A stretch of 64,000 nt of DNA. Origin: Rhodobacterales bacterium HKCCE4037. GTDB taxonomy: Bacteria > Pseudomonadota > Alphaproteobacteria > Rhodobacterales > Rhodobacteraceae. Under the pieces are notes generated by a model that saw only the letters and a list, made by a program, of their open reading frames with translations, searched no databases and was not told the DNA's origin. The stretch spans positions 1-64,000 of the forward strand of contig WVSM01000009.1 in assembly GCA_015689645.1 (NCBI GenBank). The letters are read 5' to 3'. A program made the translations under genes and the position numbers. Numbering within the stretch: the stretch's first letter is position 1; every line of letters begins with the position of its first letter. This document shows, piece by piece, positions 44,021-52,574 of the stretch.

Positions 44021-44799
44021 GCACCCCTGTCGAATTCGCCTGCGACTGCGGCAAGCTGCGCGGCGAACTCGACGCCAAGACCCTGAAAGCCGCCACGCGG
44101 GTCGTGTGCCATTGCGATGATTGCCGCGCGTTTCACGTCGCGGTGGGCCGGCCCGACCCGGGGGCGGCGGATGGCGTGGATATCCTGCAACTCGCGCCCG
44201 CCGGCATGCGCCTGACCCAAGGGGTGGAGCATCTGGCGGCCCTGCGCCTGTCGCCCAAGGGGCTGGTGCGCTGGTATGCGTCCTGCTGCGACACCCCGCT
44301 GGCCGCGACCATGCCGAACAATGTTGTGCCATTCGCCGGTTTGCTGACCGGGCGGCTGACTTCGACTGAGCGGCTGGGTCGCGTTCAGGCCCATGGCTTC
44401 CTGCGCAATGCGCGGGGCGAGGTGCGCCATCAGAATATCGGGCGATTGGTGCGGGGCATGCTGTCGCGAACGGTGGCGGCCTATGTTTCGGGCCGTGCAA
44501 AACAGACCCCGTTCCGTGACCCGGAGAGTGGCGATTTCATCGTGGAGCCGATGCTGGTCGACCGGGCGCGGAGGGACGAAATCTACGCGAGGCGCAGGCG
44601 CGCAGGATCACGAACGCGACCTACTCACAGAGCTATCCACAGGCTGCCGGTCGTATTGCGACACTTTTCGAACGTCCGTTCAATCTGCCGTCCAGCCACC
44701 GTCGACAAGGATCGAGGTGCCGGTGACCATCGCGGAGGCGTCCGAGGCGAGGAACAGAACCGCGCCCATCACGTCTTCGACCGTCGAGATCCGAGGTAG
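44017..44799 (+). CDS. GFA/CENP-V-like zinc-binding protein (DUF6151-like)
   Basis: 260 aa with a GTG start that overlaps the phaZ stop. Zn-binding Cys positions like those of GFA-family proteins: ACDCGKLRGELDA, VVCHCDDCRAFHV and WYASCCDTPLAAT. The conserved domain ends near residue 190 (DPESGDFIVEPMLVDRARRDEIYA). The last 60 or so residues are Arg/His/Pro-rich and lie over the 3' end of the convergent SDR gene (120-bp overlap), so the real end could be affected by a frameshift or the tail may be non-functional. Glutathione-dependent formaldehyde-type activity is not implied. Confidence 0.75.
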   Translation: MSTPVEFACDCGKLRGELDAKTLKAATRVVCHCDDCRAFHVAVGRPDPGAADGVDILQLAPAGMRLTQGVEHLAALRLSPKGLVRWYASCCDTPLAATMPNNVVPFAGLLTGRLTSTERLGRVQAHGFLRNARGEVRHQNIGRLVRGMLSRTVAAYVSGRAKQTPFRDPESGDFIVEPMLVDRARRDEIYARRRRAGSRTRPTHRAIHRLPVVLRHFSNVRSICRPATVDKDRGAGDHRGGVRGEEQNRAHHVFDRRDPR

Positions 44800-45441
44800 C
44801 TTGATCCTGCTTTCCACCCACGCCAGCTTGTCCGGGTCGTCGAAGGTTGCGGCGGTCAGGTCGGTCTGGACGAAGGTGGGGCAGACGGTGTTGACCCGGA
44901 TATTCCGCGGTCCCCATTCGATCGCCATGGCCTTGGTGAAGCCCTCAACCGCATGTTTGGTGCCGCAATAGACGGCCCGGTCCGGCCCGCCGACATGACC
45001 CATCTGGCTGGAGATCTGGATGATCGACCCGCCCCGGTCCATGCCCCGCGCCGCGTATTGCGCAAGAAAGTAGGCGGCCCGGGTATTGAGATTGCTGACG
45101 GCGTCGAAATCCTCCGCCGCGGTCTCCAGCGCCGGGGTGTGCCGGGCGAGACCGGCGGAGTTGCACAGGATATCGAGCGGCCCCATAGCGGCGACTGCGG
45201 CCTCGGTTGCGGCCAGATCCGTGACGTCCAGTGCCAGCCCATCGGCCTTGAAACCCGCGGCGCGCAACGCGTCCACGGCGGCGGCGACCTGCCCGTCACT
45301 GCGCGCGGCGATGGTCACATGGGCCCCGGCCTCGGCAAGTGCTGTGGCGCATCCCAGCCCGATCCCGCGCGAACCACCGGGCACAAACGCCCGTTTTCCG
45401 GCCAGGAAAAACGAAGGGGTGCGCGGCAATGTGAGACTCAT
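44680..45441 (-). CDS. SDR family oxidoreductase
   Basis: 253 aa classical short-chain dehydrogenase. Start ATG at 45441. The cofactor motif is modified to PGGSRGIGLG (TGxxxGIG-type with Pro-Gly-Gly at the start), then NSAG (LCNSAGLA), the catalytic Ser in QISSQMG, the Tyr-x3-Lys in VYCGTKHAVEG, and the C-terminal SILVDGGWTAD. The substrate is unknown. A TTGGCAAAACC-type region and degenerate DnaA-like words (TGGATAAG, TATCCACAG) lie either side, which I do not consider meaningful. Confidence 0.92.
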   Translation of the reverse strand: MSLTLPRTPSFFLAGKRAFVPGGSRGIGLGCATALAEAGAHVTIAARSDGQVAAAVDALRAAGFKADGLALDVTDLAATEAAVAAMGPLDILCNSAGLARHTPALETAAEDFDAVSNLNTRAAYFLAQYAARGMDRGGSIIQISSQMGHVGGPDRAVYCGTKHAVEGFTKAMAIEWGPRNIRVNTVCPTFVQTDLTAATFDDPDKLAWVESRIKLPRISTVEDVMGAVLFLASDASAMVTGTSILVDGGWTAD

Positions 45442-45712
45442 CTGATTTCCGTTCTGATCGCCTAAAGACAAGTATTGCCCATCATTCCGTGGATAAGCCT
45501 GTGAGTAGTTGGCAAAACCGATAAGACCCCCTGCCCGGATACCCGGTGCGCGCTTCCTTCGCCGGCCGTTGGGCACCCGCACCTTCCCTGGCCCGCTCGG
45601 GACAAAAATACAACGGGCGCGCAGGGCATCAAGCGCAAGTTCACGCGCAGTGCTTTGCGATCCGCCCTCCGCAATGCAACCATCGGGCTGCGCAACCCAT
45701 GAAGGAGGTCAC

Positions 45713-46093
45713 ATGAAACGGATTGCTGCACCCCTCATCGCCCTCGCCTGCACCGCACCGGCCATGGCAGATACCATTCCGGCCTCGGGCCGTTGCCTTG
45801 CCCCCGGCGGATTCATCTTCGAACAGGTCGCCTGGACGGACAATGGCGCCCAGATGCAGACCATGGGCAGCACCATCACCGCCGAGATGCGCGGATTGCG
45901 CGCCCACGACACCGGCTTCCGCCTGTCGATCGTCGCCGACCACCCGGTCGTGGGTCACATGGAGGTGCCGATCTTCTACCTGCCCGGCACCGAGGGCCCG
46001 CGCATGGCCGCGATCTCCTACGAAGAGACGCCCGAAGGCCCCGCCGCATCTTACGTGACCGGGTTCGAGACGGTGAACTGCACCTTCAACTAG
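45713..46093 (+). CDS. Small secreted protein (uncharacterised)
   Basis: 126 aa, ATG at 45713 behind GAAGGAGGTC. The signal peptide is MKRIAAPLIALACTAPAMA. The mature part is beta-rich with two Cys (SGRCLAPGG near the start and VNCTFN at the very end), which could form a disulfide joining the termini. There is no catalytic motif. It is followed immediately by the palindromic element at 46094-46192. Function unknown. Confidence 0.75.
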   Translation: MKRIAAPLIALACTAPAMADTIPASGRCLAPGGFIFEQVAWTDNGAQMQTMGSTITAEMRGLRAHDTGFRLSIVADHPVVGHMEVPIFYLPGTEGPRMAAISYEETPEGPAASYVTGFETVNCTFN

Positions 46094-46192
46094 AGCGTTT
46101 CCGGTTTTACGTTGAATCGCCAATACCCTGCCACGCCGTCGGCGTTCTCGGGACATTGGCGATACCTTGTTTAAGTAAAAACCGGGAACGCT
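46094..46192. repeat. Palindromic miniature element (MITE-like)
   Basis: Near-complementary ends AGCGTTTCCGGTTTTAC (46094-46110) and GTAAAAACCGGGAACGCT (46175-46192), with inner arms TCGCCAAT / ATTGGCGA (46117-46124, 46155-46162). It fills the gap between two convergent genes. Similar palindromic units are common in alphaproteobacterial intergenic DNA. Confidence 0.7.
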
Positions 46193-47215
46193 TTAGCGGA
46201 TCGCCTGCCCGCTACCGTCGAAGAAATGCCGCTTCTCCTCGGGGAAGGTCAGCCCGACGGTCGCGCCGGGCCTGAGCGTGCTTTCCCCGTCGGTCCGGAC
46301 CGTCAGCTTGCCCGCCGCGCCGCAATCGACGATCAGGAAGATATCCGCGCCGAGGTATTCTGCCACGTCCACCACGCCGTCGATCACCCCCTCGCCCGCG
46401 CCCGTGATGCCGATCGCCTCGGGCCGCACGCCCAGATGCGCGGCCCCCTCCGGCGCACCTTCCAGCCGCAACCCTTCGCAGGGCAGGTCGATCACGTTCA
46501 TCTTGGGCGAGCCGATGAATTGCGCCACGAACAGGTTGTCGGGGCGGTCGTATAGCTCCTTGGGTGAGCCGACCTGCTCGATCCGGCCCGCCGACAACAC
46601 CACGATCCGGTCGGCCAGCGTCATCGCTTCCACCTGATCGTGGGTCACGTAGATCATCGACGCCTTGAGCTGCTGGTGCAGCTTGGCGATCTCGTAACGC
46701 ATCTCGACCCGCAGGGCAGCGTCGAGGTTCGACAAGGGCTCATCGAACAGGAACGCCGTCGGGTCGCGCACGATGGACCGGCCAATCGCCACGCGCTGCC
46801 GCTGCCCGCCGGACAGGTCTTTGGGCCGCCGCTCAAGATACTCCTCCAGCCGCAGCGCCCGCGCGGCCTCGGCCACCTTCTCCTGCTGCTCGGCCTTGGA
46901 CGCCCCCGCCGTCTTCAGCGAAAAGCCCATGTTCTCGGCCACCGACATATGCGGATACAAAGCGTAGCTCTGGAACACCATCGCAAGGCCCCGTTTCGAG
47001 GGCGGCTCCGCCGTGGCATCGCGCCCGTCGATCATCACCTGCCCGCGTGACGTCTCTTCCAGCCCCGCGATCATCCGCAGAAGCGTGGATTTCCCGCAGC
47101 CCGACGGTCCGACGAAGATGACGAACTCGCCATCCTTGATCTCAAGGTCCACCCCCTTGATGACCTGCACATCGCCGTACCATTTCTCGACGGATTTCAG
47201 TTCAATCGCACCCAT
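46193..47215 (-). CDS. Sugar ABC transporter ATPase (MalK/UgpC type)
   Basis: 340 aa. Walker [14 protein letters not shown], signature [14 protein letters not shown], Walker [18 protein letters not shown]-loop [15 protein letters not shown], and a C-terminal TOBE-like regulatory domain ([15 protein letters not shown]). This is the ATPase of the carbohydrate importer whose membrane parts and binding protein are at 48602-52547. It is the last gene of the operon, 3 bp after the glycosidase. Confidence 0.95.
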   Translation of the reverse strand: MGAIELKSVEKWYGDVQVIKGVDLEIKDGEFVIFVGPSGCGKSTLLRMIAGLEETSRGQVMIDGRDATAEPPSKRGLAMVFQSYALYPHMSVAENMGFSLKTAGASKAEQQEKVAEAARALRLEEYLERRPKDLSGGQRQRVAIGRSIVRDPTAFLFDEPLSNLDAALRVEMRYEIAKLHQQLKASMIYVTHDQVEAMTLADRIVVLSAGRIEQVGSPKELYDRPDNLFVAQFIGSPKMNVIDLPCEGLRLEGAPEGAAHLGVRPEAIGITGAGEGVIDGVVDVAEYLGADIFLIVDCGAAGKLTVRTDGESTLRPGATVGLTFPEEKRHFFDGSGQAIR

Positions 47216-47218
47216 GGT

Positions 47219-48598
47219 TCATGCTCCTTTCGCGGAGGGAGAGGCCCAGGCCAGCCAGACGGCCGCCGTCCAGGTGAAGGTTCCCCCACCGGCGGGCGTA
47301 CCGTCGACCGGCGAGAAATATTCGGCGAAGCCGCGATCGGCGATCAGGCGGGCGGTGTCGGTGCGGATGCGGTCGGCCTGCGCGTCCAGCCCCGCCTCGG
47401 CCATGCCTTGGGCGGCCATGTAGTTCATGATCGCCCAGACCGGCCCGCGCCAGTAGCGCAGGTGGTCATATTGCGGCCCCGCCGGATCGTAGGAGGGCAA
47501 GGCGTAGCGCGTCCTCTCCAGCACGCCGTCCAGCGTTTCGACCGCCTCTGGCCTGCTGACACCGCCCCACCAGCACAGCGCGCTGGCATTGCTGACCGAG
47601 CCCGCGAAATTGCCGGTCCGCAGGTTGCGCCCCTCGTAAGCCTTGGTTTCGGGGTTCCAGAGCGTCTCAGCCCCCTCCTCCAGCGTGGCGATCCAGCCGT
47701 CGATCTCCGCCCGGTCCTCACCCAGAAGCTCTGCCGCCAGCCCGAGATCGCGCAGCGACCGCAGGCAGGTGAAGGTCATCGTCGGGTCGGCGACACGGAA
47801 CGGGCTGTCGGCGGCGATCTTGGCGTCGTCCCAGTCGCGGTCGCGCCCGAATTGCACCAGCCAGATGTAGCGGTCGTAATCGGCCTGCGTCGGGCGCATC
47901 TTGGCGTCGACGTGGCCCGTGTCGCGGCGCGTGTAGCTGGCGACACCCACCGGGTCGATCCCGGCCATGGCCTCGTCCCAGTCCGGCGCGTTGTCCCGGC
48001 CCGCTTCCCAGGGATGGGTGATGCAGACCGCCCCGCTTTCCGCGCGCGCCGCCATGATCCAGCGGTGGAAGGCCACGAGCTTCGGGTAGAGCGCCCTCAG
48101 CCGCGCCTCCCCCACGCCCGGATCGGCCTTGTAGACCTTCCACGCCAGCGAGGCCGCGACCGGCGGCTGGCTGATGCCGGAGGAGGGCAACTCCTGCCCG
48201 CCCCGGCCCACGGCGTTCGCCGTGCCCCAGACATCCGCGCCCGGGAAATAGCCGTCGTCCATCACGTGGAACAGGATATGCGGGACCATGCCGTTGTCCC
48301 ACTGCCCGCCGAAAAGCGTCTCCAACTCCTGCCACGCGCGGTCCGTGTCGAAGGTGGCGAAGCCAAGCGCGGCAAAGGCGCTGTCCCAGTTCCACTGGTA
48401 GGGATAGAGGCCCGCCGTGGGCACCGTGTAGCCGCCCTTGTCGTTCAGGCGCAGGATGCGGCGCGCTTCCTCGTCGAGGGGGTCCGGATTGATATCGGCC
48501 AAGTCTGTCATCTCGTTCTCCCGGCAGGCCGCTTCTGCGCCCGCGTTCATCGTTTCGACCGCGCCAGCGGCGGCCCGCGTGTCAGTCTGCACGGCCAT
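47219..48598 (-). CDS. GH63/MGH1-like glycoside hydrolase
   Basis: 459 aa. An in-frame ATG at 48511 with GGGAGAACGAG upstream is an alternative start, giving 430 aa. (alpha/alpha)6-barrel motifs of the mannosylglycerate/glucosylglycerate hydrolase-like group: YPYQWNWDSAFAALG, WDNGMVPHILFH, HPWEAGRDNAPDWDEA and the C-terminal YWRGPVWAIMNYMAAQG. There is no signal peptide, so it would act on an imported sugar or sugar-glycerate in the cytoplasm. Its place inside the ABC operon suggests it degrades the transported substrate. Confidence 0.85.
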   Translation of the reverse strand: MAVQTDTRAAAGAVETMNAGAEAACRENEMTDLADINPDPLDEEARRILRLNDKGGYTVPTAGLYPYQWNWDSAFAALGFATFDTDRAWQELETLFGGQWDNGMVPHILFHVMDDGYFPGADVWGTANAVGRGGQELPSSGISQPPVAASLAWKVYKADPGVGEARLRALYPKLVAFHRWIMAARAESGAVCITHPWEAGRDNAPDWDEAMAGIDPVGVASYTRRDTGHVDAKMRPTQADYDRYIWLVQFGRDRDWDDAKIAADSPFRVADPTMTFTCLRSLRDLGLAAELLGEDRAEIDGWIATLEEGAETLWNPETKAYEGRNLRTGNFAGSVSNASALCWWGGVSRPEAVETLDGVLERTRYALPSYDPAGPQYDHLRYWRGPVWAIMNYMAAQGMAEAGLDAQADRIRTDTARLIADRGFAEYFSPVDGTPAGGGTFTWTAAVWLAWASPSAKGA

Positions 48599-48601
48599 GG
48601 C

Positions 48602-49810
48602 TCACCCCTTCACCGATCCGGCGGTGAGGCCCTTGGTCATGAATTTCTCCAGCCCCAGGAACAGCACCATCACCGGCACGGTGGCGATCACCGCCCCCGC
48701 CATCAGGTGCTGGCGCGGCACTTCCGAGGAATTGAGCGAGGCGATCCCCCGCGTCAGCGTGAAGATCTGCGGATCGTCCAGCAGCATGAAGGCCAGCAGG
48801 AACTCGTTCCACGCGATCATGAAGACGTAGAGGCTGACCGACACCATCGCGGGCAGCGACAGGGGCAGCGTGATCTTCCAGATCACCTGCAGCCGGTTCA
48901 GCCCGTCCATCAGCCCCGCCTCCTCGACCTCGGCCGGCAGGCCCCGGAAATAGCCCTGCAGCATGTAAAGCGCGACGGGGATGGTCGTGACCGGGTAGAT
49001 CATGACGATCCCGATGATCGTGTTCCTCAGGCCCGTCTGCGAAAAGACGATGTAGATCGGCAGCGCCAGCACGATCATCGGCACCATGTAGATCAGCAGG
49101 ATCGACCGGCTCAGTGCCTTCTGCCCCCGGAACCGCAACCGCGCCACCGCGTAGGCGCCCGGCACGCTGAACAGCAGCGTCACGAAGACGGTGATGACCG
49201 AGATGTAGAAACTGGTCCACATGTAGCGGCCGAAATTGAACTCCGCGAAGAGCTCGCGGTAGCTGCGGAACAGCCCCATGCCCTGGCTCAGGTCGATTGA
49301 GAAATCGAGCGGGTTGGCCAACAGCTCGCCTTGGCTTTTCAGGCTGGTCATCACCATGATGTAGAACGGAATGAAAACCGCCGCCGTGAAGAAGATGAAG
49401 CCGAAGCCGGTCAGGAAACGGATCACCGCCTCCTCCCATTCGTGCCGCGTCATCGCGCCCGAGGGCGCCTCGCGCAGGATCGTCGCCAGCGCCAGCCCCA
49501 TCGCCAGCCCGAAGGCCAGCGCCATCGACAGATGCGCCGCGATCCCCAGCGACGCGCCCACGTGAATGGGCGACAGCGGCGTGTAACTCAGCGCGAAGGC
49601 CAGCACCGCGCCGCCCGCCGACATCACCCAGCCCGACCGCAGGTGAAAGGCCGCCGCCCCCATCCCCGCACCCATCAGGATGCAGCCGAACAGGCCCGGC
49701 CGGAACGCCTCGCCGGTCGAGAAGCTCAGGATCACCGCCACCGTGGTCGCCACGATGAAGGCCCAGAGGACGCCCAGAACGGGCCCGGTCACATATCCCT
49801 GACGCACCAT
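48602..49810 (-). CDS. Sugar ABC permease (MalG type) with extra N-terminal TM region
   Basis: 402 aa, against about 280 for typical MalG. The C-terminal 270 residues are a normal permease with the EAA loop GLPAEVEEAGLMDGLNRLQVIWKITLP. Before it is an N-terminal region of about 120 residues with four predicted hydrophobic segments (VLGVLWAFIVATTVAVIL, GLFGCILMGAGMGAAAF, MSAGGAVLAFALSY and IAAHLSMALAFGLAMGLAL) that resembles no permease part I know. It is translated just before the glycosidase (3-bp gap) and 1 bp after the MalF-type gene. Confidence 0.9.
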   Translation of the reverse strand: MVRQGYVTGPVLGVLWAFIVATTVAVILSFSTGEAFRPGLFGCILMGAGMGAAAFHLRSGWVMSAGGAVLAFALSYTPLSPIHVGASLGIAAHLSMALAFGLAMGLALATILREAPSGAMTRHEWEEAVIRFLTGFGFIFFTAAVFIPFYIMVMTSLKSQGELLANPLDFSIDLSQGMGLFRSYRELFAEFNFGRYMWTSFYISVITVFVTLLFSVPGAYAVARLRFRGQKALSRSILLIYMVPMIVLALPIYIVFSQTGLRNTIIGIVMIYPVTTIPVALYMLQGYFRGLPAEVEEAGLMDGLNRLQVIWKITLPLSLPAMVSVSLYVFMIAWNEFLLAFMLLDDPQIFTLTRGIASLNSSEVPRQHLMAGAVIATVPVMVLFLGLEKFMTKGLTAGSVKG

Positions 49811-49811
49811 C

Positions 49812-51092
49812 TCAGAGCCCCTCCTCTTTCGACATGAACCTGAAGAACGCCCAGGAGAAACACAGCAGGCAGATCAGGATCACCACGGCCACCGCCGCGC
49901 CCGCCCCGATGTTCGAAACCGCGAAGGCCTGTTCGTAGACATTCACCGTCAGCGTCCGCGTGCCCGCGTTGCCGCCTGTCAGCAGGAAGATGTCGTCGAA
50001 CTTGTTGAACGTCCAAATGAAGCGCAGCAGGAACAGGACCGACAGGATGCCCATCAGCATCGGCAGGCTGAGGTAGCGGAATTTCTGGAACGGCGTCGCC
50101 CCGTCCACGTCCGCCGCCTCGTACATATCCGTGTCGATCGACTGCATCCGTGCGAGAATGAACAGGAAGGACAGCGGGAAATACCGCCAGATTTCGAACA
50201 CCGTCACCATGATCAGCGCGTTGGGCCGCACCCCGAAGAAATTCACCGGCGCATCCACGACGCCCATCTGCACCAACAGCGCGTTGATCGAACCCGAGGT
50301 CGGGTCGAACAGGATCACCCAGGAGAACGCCACGGCGATCACCGGGGCGACATAGGGAAAGAGGTACAGGCCGCGCAGGATGCCCTGACCCTTGAAACTC
50401 TTGTTGAGAAGCAGCGCCGCGAACAGCCCCACGACCAGCGCGCCCACCGTGCCGACGATGGTGTAGAACAGCGTCGCGAAGATGACCGACCAGAATTCCC
50501 GCGCCTCGAAGACCGCGGCGAAGTTGTCCAGCGTGAATTCCCCGCTGGTCAGGACGTTGGTCGCATCGCCGATGATCTCCACCGGCGTGTCATCCTCGAT
50601 GGCGTCTTCCAGCCCCGCCTCGAACGTCGCCGGGATTTCCAACGTGATGCGCTCGCCCGCCCCCAATTCCTCGAACCGGCAGGTCAGCGCGGCGCCGTCG
50701 ACCTCGCACCCTTCCGGCAAGTCCGTCATCACCACGCCCTCTGGTAAGATGTCCATCAGCACCACGTTGCCGATGGGGTCGTCCTGGCTGGGGTTGCGGA
50801 TGCGATAGCGGATCAGTTGGTCCGCCTCACCCACGTTGCGCACATCCTCGCGCACCACGGGTGCTGCCGGGCGCAGGTCAGCCAGACCCACCGGTTTGAA
50901 CGAGATCCAGATGATCGCCAGCAGCGGCAGCAACACCACCAGCATCACGGCGGTCAGCGTCGGCAGCAGCAGGCCCCAGGCCAGCCGCGTCTCGCGTCTG
51001 CCAAGCGGCCCGGTGCCCTTCGGCGGCGTGGCATTGGCCAGCCTTGAAGGCGACGGATCGGCGGGCGTGCCTGTGGTGGGTTGGATCGACAT
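49812..51092 (-). CDS. Sugar ABC permease (MalF type) with inserted periplasmic DUF11-like domain
   Basis: 426 aa from the ATG at 51092. After the first helix (about residues 37-60) there is an insert of about 125 residues (residues ~70-190): REDVRNVGEADQLIRYRIRNPSQDD and NVVLMDILPEGVVMTDLPEGCEV (each read in parts). Its pattern resembles the DUF11 beta-sandwich repeat. The remaining helices and EAA loop (DMYEAADVDGATPFQKFRYLSLP) follow. In enterobacterial MalF a periplasmic P2 loop at the same place contacts the binding protein, so this insert may play that role. Confidence 0.9.
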   Translation of the reverse strand: MSIQPTTGTPADPSPSRLANATPPKGTGPLGRRETRLAWGLLLPTLTAVMLVVLLPLLAIIWISFKPVGLADLRPAAPVVREDVRNVGEADQLIRYRIRNPSQDDPIGNVVLMDILPEGVVMTDLPEGCEVDGAALTCRFEELGAGERITLEIPATFEAGLEDAIEDDTPVEIIGDATNVLTSGEFTLDNFAAVFEAREFWSVIFATLFYTIVGTVGALVVGLFAALLLNKSFKGQGILRGLYLFPYVAPVIAVAFSWVILFDPTSGSINALLVQMGVVDAPVNFFGVRPNALIMVTVFEIWRYFPLSFLFILARMQSIDTDMYEAADVDGATPFQKFRYLSLPMLMGILSVLFLLRFIWTFNKFDDIFLLTGGNAGTRTLTVNVYEQAFAVSNIGAGAAVAVVILICLLCFSWAFFRFMSKEEGL

Positions 51093-51133
51093 CGGGAAAA
51101 CCTTCGATCTGCGTCTTGGGAGGGTCGGGTCAC

Positions 51134-51162
51134 TCCGGGGCCGCAAACGGCGCGGCCCCGGA
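51134..51162 (-). promoter_or_regulatory. Intercistronic hairpin behind the binding-protein gene
   Basis: Perfect 11-bp stem TCCGGGGCCGC / GCGGCCCCGGA with a 7-nt loop, 27 bp past the binding-protein stop and 42 bp before the MalF-type start. Such hairpins raise the binding protein level by 3' protection or partial termination. There is no T-run. Confidence 0.7.
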
Positions 51163-51188
51163 AATCTGCCTTGGCTAAGCGGTCGAGA

Positions 51189-52547
51189 TCACTCGATCGC
51201 GCTCAGTTCCTCGTTCATCAGCGCAACGGTCTCTTCCGCCGAACGCACGCCATCGACGTATTCGCGCACGAGGCGGTTGATGACCTGGCTGTTGATGATG
51301 CGGCTGGCGAGCGCGAGTTGCCCGTCTTCCACACCCCAGCGCTGCGCCACGTCGAGGCCGCCGACGATCTCGTCGATCATCGATTGCTCGTAGAGATCCC
51401 CCAGCGGCGCGCGGCGGTCGACGCCCACGTCCAGCTGCGCCCATGCGTCGATGAACTCGGTCGGGTTCTCCTCGGTGCCGCGACGGACCGGGAACTTGCC
51501 CTCCGGCGCGATGGCGAGCGTGGCGGTGTAGCCCTCGTTCATGGAGTATTCGACAAAGGCCATGGCCGCGTCCGTTTCCGCGTCGGCAGTGATGCCGAAG
51601 TAGCGCACGTCACCCCAGGCCGCGCCGTCCGGGTTCGACGGGCCGGAGAAGTTGGTCACGATGCCCGTGGCCGCTGCCAACTCGGTCGAGGTCGGATCGT
51701 CGTTGATGGTCGGCGGGGCGCTGTCACGCAGGCCGGCCAGTTCGTCGAGGATGAAGGGCGACCAGATAATCATCGCCGCGTTGCCCGAAAAATAGAGCGT
51801 GCGGGACTGGTCCCAGTAGAGCTCACCATCCGGGCTCGCCTCCACGATGGCGCGGTAGAATTCCAGCACCTCGACCGTCGCTGCCTCGTCGAAGCCGGTG
51901 AACCCGTCGGGGCCGACCGGGGTGGCGCCATTGGCAAGGAAGACATGCTCCAGGACCTGGCTCATGAAGTTGTCGTCCACCTTGGTGGCGGCGACGAAGC
52001 CATACATTTCCGGCGGATTGTGCAGCGCGTCGATGGCGGCCAGGACGTTGGCATAGCTCGACGGCGGCTCAAGCCCCGCCTCTTCGAACAGGTCGGCGCG
52101 GTAGACGATCATCTGCGTCCAGCCATCGACCGGAACGGCCGCATAGCCTCCATCGACGGCGGCCATGTTCAGCGCGCCCTCGGCGAAGGTGTCCGCCCCG
52201 AGGTTCTCGATCACGTCGGTGGCCGCGTCACTGTCGAGGATGCCGGCCTCGTACCACGGCAGCGCGTATTGCAGCGTGTGGTAGATCACGTCCGGCAGAT
52301 CGCCCGCCGCGAAGGCCGCCGTGGCGCGTGTGCCGAGGTCCGATTCCGTCACCGGAATCACTTCGACCGTGATGCCGGTTTCCTCGGTGAAGGCCGCGGC
52401 CATGGCTTCCTGGCGTTCAAGGCGCTCGGGCTGTTCCTCGGTCGTCCAGAAGCGAATCGAGTCCTGTGCCGCCGCGGCACTGGCCATCGCCAGCCCCGAG
52501 ACCGCTGCCAGAAGCGCGATGCGTCCGGTGGTTTTGAATGTGGTCAT
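51189..52547 (-). CDS. Sugar ABC transporter extracellular binding protein (family 1)
   Basis: 452 aa with signal peptide MTTFKTTGRIALLAAVSGLAMASAAAAQ. The family 1 pattern is IRFWTTEEQPERLERQEAMAAAFTEETGITVEV (in parts), then AAFAAGDLPDVIYHTLQYALPWYEAG, VDGGYAAVPVDGWTQM, and FSGNAAMIIWSPF. It captures a sugar in the periplasm for the importer. It lies 27 bp after lacI and before the permease genes. Confidence 0.94.
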   Translation of the reverse strand: MTTFKTTGRIALLAAVSGLAMASAAAAQDSIRFWTTEEQPERLERQEAMAAAFTEETGITVEVIPVTESDLGTRATAAFAAGDLPDVIYHTLQYALPWYEAGILDSDAATDVIENLGADTFAEGALNMAAVDGGYAAVPVDGWTQMIVYRADLFEEAGLEPPSSYANVLAAIDALHNPPEMYGFVAATKVDDNFMSQVLEHVFLANGATPVGPDGFTGFDEAATVEVLEFYRAIVEASPDGELYWDQSRTLYFSGNAAMIIWSPFILDELAGLRDSAPPTINDDPTSTELAAATGIVTNFSGPSNPDGAAWGDVRYFGITADAETDAAMAFVEYSMNEGYTATLAIAPEGKFPVRRGTEENPTEFIDAWAQLDVGVDRRAPLGDLYEQSMIDEIVGGLDVAQRWGVEDGQLALASRIINSQVINRLVREYVDGVRSAEETVALMNEELSAIE

Positions 52548-52574
52548 GCCTTTTCTCCCTTTGGTTGTTCAGGT

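Noticed and set aside
40817-44500. A minus-strand frame of more than 1200 codons covering phaC and the opposite strand of phaZ
   Set aside because: The first 620 codons are phaC. The upstream part is the antisense of phaZ with Arg/His/Asp-rich translation and no domain, so it is a shadow frame in GC-rich DNA.
44633-45500. DnaA-box-like words (TATCCACAG and TGGATAAG) flanking the SDR gene, as an origin
   Set aside because: Each has a mismatch, they are about 850 bp apart, there is no AT-rich unwinding region or dnaA nearby, and the surrounding DNA is coding.
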